DNA of 64,000 nt from an uncultured Glaciecola sp. (GTDB taxonomy: Bacteria; Pseudomonadota; Gammaproteobacteria; Enterobacterales; Alteromonadaceae). The translations under genes and the position numbers were made by a program. The stretch is taken from the NCBI GenBank assembly GCA_947496235.1, contig CANMCE010000002.1, forward strand, positions 186,001-250,000, written 5' to 3'. Of the stretch, positions 8,861-17,300 are shown piece after piece; position 1 is the stretch's first letter, and each line of letters begins with the position of its first letter. Under the pieces are notes generated by a model. The model searched no databases. It worked only from the letters and a program-made list of their open reading frames with translations, and was not told the DNA's origin.

Positions 8861-8935
8861 TATAGTGTACTTTACTTTTTGTAAACTATACGCGCATCAT
8901 TTAAAAAGTCAAGCATACTTTACATAAAATCGCTA
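8861..8935 (-). promoter_or_regulatory. Probable operator/promoter of the XRE unit
   Basis: TATAGTGTAC (8861-8870) and GTAAACTATA (8881-8890) form an inverted repeat with 9 of 10 matches and a 10-bp spacer that itself contains TTTAC. A further CATACTTTACATA lies at about 8910-8925. Repeated GTAAAGT/ACTTTAC half-sites over a promoter are a typical XRE operator layout; the regulator assignment is inferred from adjacency. Confidence 0.5.
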
Positions 8936-8991
8936 AAGCTTGACATTATGCCAAGCAAGCTAGATTGTTTTGTGAGTTATTTCAGGGGGTA

Positions 8992-11616
8992 TTAGGGGGC
9001 GATTTGTGAGAGTTTGGATTGTAACTCTAGAATTGTCTGTTCATCTGATGGAGAGCTTTCTTTATAAACTTCTAAGGCCCGTTGCCAGTATTGTTTTGCT
9101 AGTTCTGGTTGCTCTAGTGTCCAATATGTATCGCCAATATGGCTTGCGCTTAATGCAATTCGTCTGTCCGGGCCAGAAAAATGTGAATTTGCTATTTCAT
9201 AGCTCTTCAAAAAAGTTTCCAGAGCCCGTTCGTATTGTTCTTGAGCAACATATACCTCACCTAAATTTAGATAAGCATCAGCTTTGTAGTAATCCGCATT
9301 TTCACCAATGTCATCGAATACTTTGATTGATTTATTGAAGTATTCAACGGCAATGTCTGAATCACCAGCTTGTTCATATATTTTTGCTTGAGAAGAAAGC
9401 GTAATACCCACGTAAGGGTGATTTGCGCCGACAGTGGCGACCAAAATATCGAATACTTTTTGACGTGCTTCAATGGCTTCTTCAAATCTTCCCAAAGCAG
9501 CCAATATAGAACTTTGATTACCCAAGCTTGCGGCTTCCTCAGGCGTGGGTTCTTCAAAATTATGCCGTATGACTTCAATGCTTTCTTGGGTGAGTGGTAA
9601 AGCCTCTTCATATCGCTCTAATTTGAAAAGATTCCGAGCTTGCTGATTAAGGGCTAAACCATACTCTAAATCGTTAGCGCCTTTTACTCGTTTAAATATC
9701 GGAAGCGCTATTTTCATATGTTCAGTGGCGGCTTGAAGATTATCTACTCTTCTTTCAAGGTGAGCCAATAAAGCATGAGCGTCTGCAATTTCTTTGGAGT
9801 CATTCGAGTATAATTGCTTGGTAACTTGCATGTGTTTTCGACCATCCTCTAGAGCAATTTGATTTTGCCTAAGTTCACTGTGAGTGGTGGCTTTGCTAGC
9901 TAGCGCTGAGCGTAGTAGCTCTAACATGTCTTCATTTCGAATACTGGTATCTTTTTGCGAAAACTCATGCTCTAGCAGTTCTATGGTCTGTTGGGCTTTT
10001 TCTATCGCGCTTTCATATTCACCCTGTTGCAGGAAAATATTGGCCCAATTTATCCATAAATTGGCTTGCATAATGACTTGAGGGCTTTCACTTTTGTCTA
10101 CTAGCGCTTGGGCTTCACGTAGCAAACCTCGTGCTTGTTCAGTTTGGTTGAGGTTAACATTTGCAGACGCAATTGCGTTTAAAAGCCGCATTTTTACAGT
10201 ATTGGTACTTTCCATATTTTTAATATCAGTGCCAGCTTTCTCTAGTAAATCTAACGCTGATAGTTTCTCACCTGAGTTCTCCATGGGATCGGCACTGTCA
10301 AAAATTGATAATAAGAAATCATTCATTGAACCTGATATTTGCGCTTCTTCCACTGCGGCTACACGCTGCTTTTCTAAAGCAATTGATTGCTTATATAAAG
10401 TGGCTGAAAATACGCCTAAAGAGATAACGATTAAAATGGTTAAAGCCGAAACAATTGCGTTGCGCTGTAAATAGCGTGTGAGGCGATACCCTATGGTCGG
10501 TTTCTTTGCGGCAACTGGATATCTCAAGAGGAAATTTTTCACGTCTTGGCGTAATTCGGTCACGGTTGTATAGCGTTGATTAGGCTCTTTGTTCATTGCC
10601 TTAATTACGATAGCGTCCAAATCCCCTTTAAGTTTGGAAACAAATTTAAAAGCTGCTGAGCTGAGATTGTCATTTTCAATTTTGCTAGGCGGCGTTAACG
10701 GTGAATGGCAAATGCGCTCGAGGGTTTTGTCTCTGCTTGATTTGCTATCGATAAAAGGAGGACATTCAGTTAATAGTTGGTATAACAATGTCCCTAGGCC
10801 ATAAACATCAGTTGCGGTGGTAACAGTGTTTCCTTTTATCTGTTCAGGTGCGGCGCATTCTAAAGACAGTACCTTGTGATCAGGTGAACTTACTTCGGTA
10901 GTAGAATTATTAAGGATTCTGGCAATACCAAAATCCAAAATTTTCGCTCTTCCTTGGCTGTCGACAATTACATTGCTAGGCTTGATATCACGATGAATAA
11001 TAAGATGTTGATGCGCATATTCAATTGCATCACAAACGTTCAAAAACAGTGTAAGCCTTGGTTCCAATGGGAGATTATGAGAACGACAATACTCAATTAA
11101 AGGTTGGCCTTCGATATATTCCATTACTAGATATGGAATGGGGTGCTCACTTTGATCATTTACAGTGCCGCCATCTAGTAAATTCGCGATATTGGGATGG
11201 TTCAAATCCGCGAGAATTTGGCGCTCTTGTTTAAATTGTTCCAGTAATTGTTCAGTTAAAAGATGTTTGTGGATTATTTTAATCGCCACAAGTTGACGAA
11301 ACTCTGCGTCATCTCGCTCGCCTAAATAAACGGCTCCCATGCCGCCTTTACCTAAAAGTTTGGTAATTTTAAAGGCCCCAACGCGGCTCCCTGCTGGTAA
11401 ATCAAAATTGCTATTAATCACATTTTCAACGCTTGAAACAACAGCATTGTTTACTTGCGTCATGCCATATTGGTCTTGCTCAAGCATTTGCTTGACCATG
11501 CTAATAATTTCTTGATCTTGGGTTTGCGAGAGTAGGAGTTTTTCTTGTTCTTGTTGCGGTAAGTCAGCAATTTTATAAAAAATATCCTTACTTAGTTGCC
11601 ATTGCGCCTTATCCAT
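8992..11616 (-). CDS. Membrane serine/threonine protein kinase with TPR domain (PknT-like)
   Basis: A Hanks-type kinase that probably phosphorylates the neighbouring sigma factor. The 874-residue protein has the glycine loop GKGGMGAVY (89-97), the catalytic lysine in VAIKI (about 113), HRDIKPSN (208-215) and DFGIAR (228-233), so the kinase should be active. One transmembrane helix follows near 390-410 and then about 450 residues of TPR repeats, which would lie in the periplasm. It is 24 bp downstream of the ECF sigma gene on the same strand. This is the ECF43 arrangement known from Vibrio parahaemolyticus PknT/EcfP; the inducing signal here is unknown. Confidence 0.88.
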   Translation of the reverse strand: MDKAQWQLSKDIFYKIADLPQQEQEKLLLSQTQDQEIISMVKQMLEQDQYGMTQVNNAVVSSVENVINSNFDLPAGSRVGAFKITKLLGKGGMGAVYLGERDDAEFRQLVAIKIIHKHLLTEQLLEQFKQERQILADLNHPNIANLLDGGTVNDQSEHPIPYLVMEYIEGQPLIEYCRSHNLPLEPRLTLFLNVCDAIEYAHQHLIIHRDIKPSNVIVDSQGRAKILDFGIARILNNSTTEVSSPDHKVLSLECAAPEQIKGNTVTTATDVYGLGTLLYQLLTECPPFIDSKSSRDKTLERICHSPLTPPSKIENDNLSSAAFKFVSKLKGDLDAIVIKAMNKEPNQRYTTVTELRQDVKNFLLRYPVAAKKPTIGYRLTRYLQRNAIVSALTILIVISLGVFSATLYKQSIALEKQRVAAVEEAQISGSMNDFLLSIFDSADPMENSGEKLSALDLLEKAGTDIKNMESTNTVKMRLLNAIASANVNLNQTEQARGLLREAQALVDKSESPQVIMQANLWINWANIFLQQGEYESAIEKAQQTIELLEHEFSQKDTSIRNEDMLELLRSALASKATTHSELRQNQIALEDGRKHMQVTKQLYSNDSKEIADAHALLAHLERRVDNLQAATEHMKIALPIFKRVKGANDLEYGLALNQQARNLFKLERYEEALPLTQESIEVIRHNFEEPTPEEAASLGNQSSILAALGRFEEAIEARQKVFDILVATVGANHPYVGITLSSQAKIYEQAGDSDIAVEYFNKSIKVFDDIGENADYYKADAYLNLGEVYVAQEQYERALETFLKSYEIANSHFSGPDRRIALSASHIGDTYWTLEQPELAKQYWQRALEVYKESSPSDEQTILELQSKLSQIAP

Positions 11617-11640
11617 TTAACACCTTGTCGTCAGATTTAA

Positions 11641-12219
11641 TTAATGCGGGCTAGCGTCTTGTTGTATTTGCAGTTGCAACCAAGCTTTTGCTGCTCTAAA
11701 TTCCCTTTCAACCGTTGAGGTTGAAATAGCCTCATATTCCGCAATTTCTTCGTTGGTTAAACCGCAAAATAAGCGTAATTCGAGCAAGCGAGCTCCTCGC
11801 TCATCTATGGTTTTGAAAGCATTGAGTAATTTATCCAACGTCAGAATATCTGTGCTTGTTGCATGATTATCTTGTCCAATGATATTTTCTTCGAATTCCA
11901 CTTGGTCGAATTCTACCCCACGTTTGGAAGCGTTTTTTGCTCTAGCATGATCAACTAAAATGTGTCGCATTTGGCGAGCAGCAAGCGCAAAAAAATGGCG
12001 TCTATCTTGATAGCTAACATCGCCGACAACTAACTTAATGTAAGCTTCATTTATCAAAGCGGTTGGTTGAAGAGTATGGCTGTCAACTTCACCTTTCATA
12101 TAGCGGCTGGCAAGAGAATGTAACTCTTGCCAAATCATGGGGGTCAGTTCTTTTTCCAGATTTTTCTTACCACCACTGTGAGACAGCAACAGTTGGGTAA
12201 AGTTTACCGCTTGATTCAT
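11641..12219 (-). CDS. ECF sigma factor, kinase-linked (ECF43/EcfP-like)
   Basis: Directs RNA polymerase to a stress regulon. The 192-residue protein shows sigma region 2 (ALINEAYIKLV...RRHFFALAARQMRHILVDHARAK) and a region 4 HTH (LELRLFCGLTNEEIAEYEAISTS, given here only as LFCGLTNEEIAEYEAIS). In region 2.2 the acidic DAED stretch of typical ECF factors is replaced by QPTA with a threonine at position 53. In EcfP a threonine at this place is phosphorylated by the partner kinase to allow polymerase binding. ATG at 12219 is preferred over a GTG at 12228. No anti-sigma gene is visible, consistent with kinase control. Confidence 0.88.
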   Translation of the reverse strand: MNQAVNFTQLLLSHSGGKKNLEKELTPMIWQELHSLASRYMKGEVDSHTLQPTALINEAYIKLVVGDVSYQDRRHFFALAARQMRHILVDHARAKNASKRGVEFDQVEFEENIIGQDNHATSTDILTLDKLLNAFKTIDERGARLLELRLFCGLTNEEIAEYEAISTSTVEREFRAAKAWLQLQIQQDASPH

Positions 12220-12473
12220 TTTTTGCACCGCTTAAGCAAGAAGCATTGAACTCATTAGACTGCCTAAAAATTCATCATAACATCTTGTTTGATGGACAGT
12301 AAATGAATAAAAAGTTTAGGGAGTTAGCGACTATTCTACCTAGTTTGTAGAGAACAATAGATAAAATACATGTTATTCAGACTTCCCCATAAAGTCAAAA
12401 TCGCGGAGAATAACCATCTTCAATTATTGGGGTGTTATTGACCAGCCCCGCATGCTTACAAATGGAAAGACTT

Positions 12474-13055
12474 ATGCCTAAGGCAAGTGAAATTAAAAAG
12501 AACAACACTATCGTATTTAACGGTAAAACCTGCATTGTTAGAGATATCGAACGCTCAGTTCCCCAAGGACGAGCAGGAGGCAGTATATATCGCATGCGTA
12601 TGTATGACGTAGTTAGCGGTGCAAAATTTGATGAAACCTTTAAAGATTCTGACATGCTAGAAATGGCTGATTTGGTTAGACGCCCAGCTATGTTCTCCTA
12701 TATTGACGGCGATGATTATGTGTTTTTAGATAAAGAAGACTACACGCCTTATCACTTGAACAAAGACAGCATTGCGGAAGAAATTTTATTTTTTAATGAA
12801 GAGACAGACGGTATTCAGGTGTTGATAGTGAGTGATTCTCCTGTGGCGCTAGACTTGCCAATAAGTGTAGAACTTGAGGTTGTTGAAACTGATCCCTCTA
12901 TTAAAGGCGCTTCAGCAACATCTCGCACCAAGCCAGCCACCTTATCAACAGGGCTAGTTGTGCAAGTACCAGAATATATCAGCACAGGTGAATGGATAAA
13001 AATTAATATCGAAGAACGCAAATTCCAAAGCCGCGGAGAAAACACTAAAAAATAG
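12474..13055 (+). CDS. efpL: Elongation factor P-like protein EfpL (YeiP)
   Basis: Binds the ribosome and relieves stalling at proline-rich and some other motifs. The 193-residue protein has the three-domain EF-P layout and is closest in pattern to Yei[19 protein letters not shown] at the start, PGIKGA-like [18 protein letters not shown] in the middle, and [20 protein letters not shown] at the end. The loop tip that carries lysine 34 in EF-P has arginine at position 33 (SVPQGRAGG), the defining feature of EfpL, which needs no lysine modification. The ATG at 12474 gives the conserved family start; in-frame ATG at 12432 adds a non-conserved extension. Confidence 0.93.
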   Translation: MPKASEIKKNNTIVFNGKTCIVRDIERSVPQGRAGGSIYRMRMYDVVSGAKFDETFKDSDMLEMADLVRRPAMFSYIDGDDYVFLDKEDYTPYHLNKDSIAEEILFFNEETDGIQVLIVSDSPVALDLPISVELEVVETDPSIKGASATSRTKPATLSTGLVVQVPEYISTGEWIKINIEERKFQSRGENTKK

Positions 13056-13091
13056 TGCCCCACTTCAACGTTGGAACCGTAGACTAATAAA

Positions 13092-13166
13092 GGAGCCGTA
13101 GTTCATTATTTCTCCGCGATTTGATAAGACCTCTGGAAAATTCCTGAAATAATGAACTACGGCTCC
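13092..13166. repeat. Hairpin repeat, locus A (single module)
   Basis: Two perfectly complementary 21-nt arms (13092-13112 and 13146-13166) begin with GGAGCCGTAGTTCATT and close a 33-nt loop. The stem should be very stable. The same module recurs at 14004-14125 and 46488-46614. Its loop shares GAAAA(T/C)TCCTGAA with locus C. It lies between efpL and a membrane-protein gene, where it could act as a terminator in both directions. Confidence 0.9.
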
Positions 13167-13184
13167 ATTTTTCTACTACATTAT

Positions 13185-13204
13185 TTAAACTACGACTTCA
13201 TTTG
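13185..13204 (-). repeat. Degenerate copy of the hairpin-repeat module
   Basis: TTTAAACTACGACTTCATTT differs from the intact module TTTGAACTACGGCTCCATTG at only a few positions. It has no partner arm and lies 11 bp before the start of the next gene. Confidence 0.6.
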
Positions 13205-13215
13205 TAGGAGGAGAT

Positions 13216-14001
13216 ATGAAAACAGGGAAATTTAATAATACTTTAGCGCTGGTGAGTGGTTCTATAGTTTTCATACTCTATTTGTTCACCTTTGTTATGT
13301 TAACCGAATCTCGGTGGAGATTTCTGGGGAACTACTCCGAAACTGTTTTTACCTTTATCATTCCAATGGTGTATCTGCTTATAGGAATAGTATTGGTTTT
13401 TTGGCTGATATCGTTTTGCGTCAGTATAGTCAGACTCATAGGCGAAAGTTCTCCGCTCCAAGACCAAAGTGAGGTAAATAAGACCCTACAGAACAATTTG
13501 ATTCGACATCTAAGAGTCATTGGTATTTCTTTGATGTTTATCTTCGCACTAGAAATTTTAAATGATGAAGTCGAAGAAGAAATTTCTTTTGTAATGCTGC
13601 TAACGCTCGCCACCTTAATTCCTATTTTAATCGGTATTTTTGATACTGTATTACCGAGCGTAAACAATATATTTCTTCCACGATGGACGTTTGCAGGATG
13701 GTTTTCAGTCATAGGGTTTGGCGTATTGCTAGCCATTCCATTTTCCGATATTCAACAAGCGACGCAATTTGCATCCACATTTTTTACTGAAACTTGGAAA
13801 CTAGTCTCAGGAAGCGAAGAAGCATTAAAGGCTGAATATGTTTTAGTCTCGGTGATCTACCTATTTTTAACTTTCTATTATCTGTACAAAATAATCGTGC
13901 AATGGAAAAAAATTCGTGGCGATATCTACACGCTATATCGAAAGCTACGATATTTAGGTTCGAAACACATCAGAAAACAACAAGACAGTTCAGAATCATA
14001 A
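13216..14001 (+). CDS. Multi-pass membrane protein of unknown function
   Basis: A 261-residue inner-membrane protein with about six hydrophobic segments (approximately residues 10-30, 43-70, 95-112, 118-138, 155-172 and 210-228) and a basic C-terminal tail rich in K and R. I do not recognise a family. A strong AGGAGGAG site lies just upstream of the ATG. The gene stands alone between two copies of the long hairpin repeat (13092-13166 and 14004-14125), an arrangement that isolates it transcriptionally and makes it resemble a cassette. Codon use looks like that of its neighbours. Confidence 0.7.
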   Translation: MKTGKFNNTLALVSGSIVFILYLFTFVMLTESRWRFLGNYSETVFTFIIPMVYLLIGIVLVFWLISFCVSIVRLIGESSPLQDQSEVNKTLQNNLIRHLRVIGISLMFIFALEILNDEVEEEISFVMLLTLATLIPILIGIFDTVLPSVNNIFLPRWTFAGWFSVIGFGVLLAIPFSDIQQATQFASTFFTETWKLVSGSEEALKAEYVLVSVIYLFLTFYYLYKIIVQWKKIRGDIYTLYRKLRYLGSKHIRKQQDSSES

Positions 14002-14003
14002 AT

Positions 14004-14125
14004 AATGGAGCCGTAGTTCAAACAATGGAGCCGTAGTTCATTCTTTCTAAAATGTATCTTGATTCTGCTATCCCCGGCTAAGAAAGAATGAACTACGGCT
14101 CCATTGTTTGAACTACGGCTCCATT
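14004..14125. repeat. Hairpin repeat, locus B (double module)
   Basis: Perfect inverted arms of 45 nt (14004-14048 and 14081-14125) enclose a 32-nt loop. Each arm holds two copies of TGGAGCCGTAGTTCA separated by AACAA. The innermost part of the stem (TTCTTTCT with AGAAAGAA) differs from loci A and C but is still fully complementary. The hairpin starts 3 bp after the stop of the membrane-protein gene. Confidence 0.92.
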
Positions 14126-14250
14126 GTTTTTAAGCTCGCCACCCTACTAAATGACTCCAAGTAAACTCTTCAAACTTTTTTGACGGGTTTTCCCTACGCT
14201 TTGCGCTTTACCTTATTAAGGCAAAAATTTTATCCCATTGGAGGTAGTCA

Positions 14251-14316
14251 ATGGCATTTGGTAAACAAGCCAAAAAAGCATATCTACTTTTTCCATGGAG
14301 TTGGAGAACACAATGA
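14251..14316 (+). CDS. Putative 21-residue leader peptide coupled to the surface-protein gene
   Basis: ATG at 14251 has an excellent GGAGG six bases upstream and opens a 21-codon ORF (MAFGKQAKKAY then LLFPWSWRTQ). Its TGA (14314-14316) overlaps the ATG of the 2065-residue protein as ATGA. Both the ribosome site and the exact overlap suggest translational coupling or a regulatory upstream ORF. The peptide has a basic N-terminal half and a short hydrophobic patch, with no family recognised. Expression is not shown by sequence alone. Confidence 0.5.
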   Translation: MAFGKQAKKAYLLFPWSWRTQ

Positions 14317-17300
14317 AACAGATATTTCCCAGTCACCTGTCGCGAGTAGGCGCGGCGGTACTTTCTGGCTTACTAGTCATTACCCCTAGCGTATTGGCGG
14401 AAGATAAAACACCAGCAGATAACTCTGATTTAATCGATCAACAATCTTTTTTAATCGGCGCGCTCGATACAGCAATTGTTGCTGGCTTCGTGCCTTTTGA
14501 ACCAGTAAGCAAACCAGCGGAATTATTGGATCTCTCTACTAACTTAACATTAAAAGCAGTTGCGCCAGCACTTTATATTCCCAATGACTTAACTTTACTG
14601 CCAGACGCAAGTATTACCGACGATCTAGACACCTATGGCAAGGATTGCTACCGAAATTTCCATCTTCCGCAGAATTTTACAAAAGAAGGTGATACCTACA
14701 CTTATGATTACGAAAACTGGTTTGGTTTTTGGGACATTATTCCGCTACCTGGCGACAACGAATGGTTTGATTTTGGAACCCCTGAGGTTCGCCACGCGAA
14801 TACAGGTGTAAAACTTTCGATGACATTGTACGGTGATGTCAACGATTTACCGGATCTAATTACCTTAAGAGAAGGGCGCTACGACGTTAAATGGCGAGCT
14901 ACCAGTCACTTATCACCCTTTTGGGATATCGCTCTTCCCGTTGCGCTAATTTGGCCAAACCTATCGGTCGAAACCCGTTATGGCGCTTCTGTCACAATGA
15001 AAGCGGCAGGGAAAAGTTCAAAAGCGGCCCGTGGATTTCGCTATTATTTGCAAAAATCAGCTAAGTCCATTGCTGAAGCCGCTTCTATTTCATTCGCCGA
15101 CTATGTAGTGAACAATGAACTAGGTGTCTACGATGACAACTTTATCATTGGTATGCTGACTGACACTATACCAACCCATTCGAATGCGGCTACCCAAACC
15201 ATTACGATTCTTGATATTCATACGCCGCAAATATCTACTTCACAGCAAAGCGTAGTGGCAGAAGCGCGTAACTTTGGCGGTTCCTATTTCGAAAGTATTG
15301 AATCAGATTTAATCGACACCCTAACTTATGCAGATCCTTGTAAGCGCCCTGTGACCTTAACCAACAACGCACCAGAATTTTTGCCTATTGGCGAAAATAT
15401 TGAAATTACCTGGACCGTGAGTGACGGTGGAATATATGCTCCTAATGTTGCGCCGACCATGTCGATTACTCAAACAGTCAGAGTAGAGGATACCCAAGGG
15501 CCTATACTTGTTCCGCCTGCGGGATTCTCCCAATATGCAGAAGCACCTGTGGATACCAGTGATCAGAACTTTAACGCTGGTGTTCCACTGGTGGCAGATT
15601 TAGCTAACCCTAATCCGGTAGTAAGTAGTAACTTACCAGATACCTTGGCGTTAAACCGACGATATGTGGTGAATTACAGTGCCGTTGATGCAACAGGTAA
15701 TGTCACGGCCGCTGACGAAAACAATCCTGATGCATATTCACAAATAATCACGATTAAAAGTCCTGGCACTAACACGGCTCCTTCAGCGACTGCCCAACAA
15801 GCCTCAACCAACACCTCTGTGCCAGTGGCGATAACCTTAACGGGTATGGATAACGATATTTTGGATGGCATACCAGATCCATTGGCTTTTGGGATAGTTG
15901 ATAGACCTGCTAATGGTGAGTTTGTCGCGCCCCTATATCCTTACTTTATCGAAGATTATCGACTGCAACCTGAAATCCCTATTAATGGTGATATCAGCTA
16001 TGAGACCTTAGCATGTCCAAGCGACCCTATGGATGGTAAAACGTTAGAGGCAAGTTTAGCGCTGCTACATTACCAGTATCAAGATGAGTACATGGAAAAG
16101 TGCTATTGCGACGGCACAGGTGGCGACAAGCAAATTCCCGGTGACTTTATTTTCAACCCTCAGTTTATGCATATCACCGACGATGGCATCTTGTATGTCA
16201 CTGATCAGCGTTGGGGTTGTTATGATGGTAATCATGATGCCCGCCGAGGCAATCGAATTGCTAAATTCAAAGATGACGAATTACTGGCGGAAAATACCAA
16301 TATCCCAAGCAATTTGGATATTTTCCAAATGGATAAAGAGCAACGTATTTGGTATCGCTATTTAACCGGTGGTGGCGATAAAGAGCTCTTTATTAATGGC
16401 TTAAACGCCAATCTTCAGCCCATTACCACTAGTCCTGCAGGTGCAAAATATAGTCGCGCCACGTTAAAAATGAGCGAAGACGGTTTAGAATTTGATGCAG
16501 GTAATTTGGTCCGAACCCATGTAGACAGCGAAAGAGGTGTTGTTTATGTCAACGACAAACACCGTATTTACATGTTTGATGCGCAAGATCCTGAACGCTT
16601 TTTAGGGGCAGCCAAAAATGAAGAGCGATTCTTAGAAAATTGTTTGTCAGCTGGCGCGGGTTCGCGAGATGGTTATTGGATGGTAACTGATACCCAAGGT
16701 AGCTTGTATCAAATCTGTTCTACTGAAATCCATAAAATCGGACCGCCTCAGATGATTGATGGCGAGCTACACATCGGCGAATACATCGGCTGGATGGGTA
16801 AGTGTACGGGCAACAAACAACACCCAGAAACCGGAGTTCCTTATAACTACTGTGATGTTGATAATCAAGTCTCAAAAGGCTTCCAATGTACAGATGAAAC
16901 CTGCGAAAGGCCAACAGACAACTTAGACTTACACGGCGCTAATCCTGGCCAATTTAGTTTTGCTCGTCATTTGGATATAGATCCTAACGATGTGCTCTAC
17001 ATTGTAGACAGCGGCAACCAACGTATACAACGATTTTCAGCAGACGGTACTTTTGCTGGCGAAGCTAAATCAACCGGTGAGGGCGTTACTCAAGACGGCA
17101 GTTTTGTATTAGGTAACATGGGCAGTCCAGAAAATGTCTCGGTTAACAGTACCGAGTTTCATGTGTTAGAGGCAGATCCACAAAATGCTGACTACTTCTT
17201 ACATATTTTTAAAACGCTACCCTTTTACGATATTACGACTGATAGCGCAAAAGTTGATTATGTTTCTGATATCAATTTCCAAGGCACAGACACTTTTACT

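Noticed and set aside
13092-14125. The repeats flanking one gene could be integron attC sites
   Set aside because: The conserved ends do not contain the GTTRRRY/RYYYAAC core boxes, the stems are perfect without the extrahelical bases of attC, and no integrase gene is visible.
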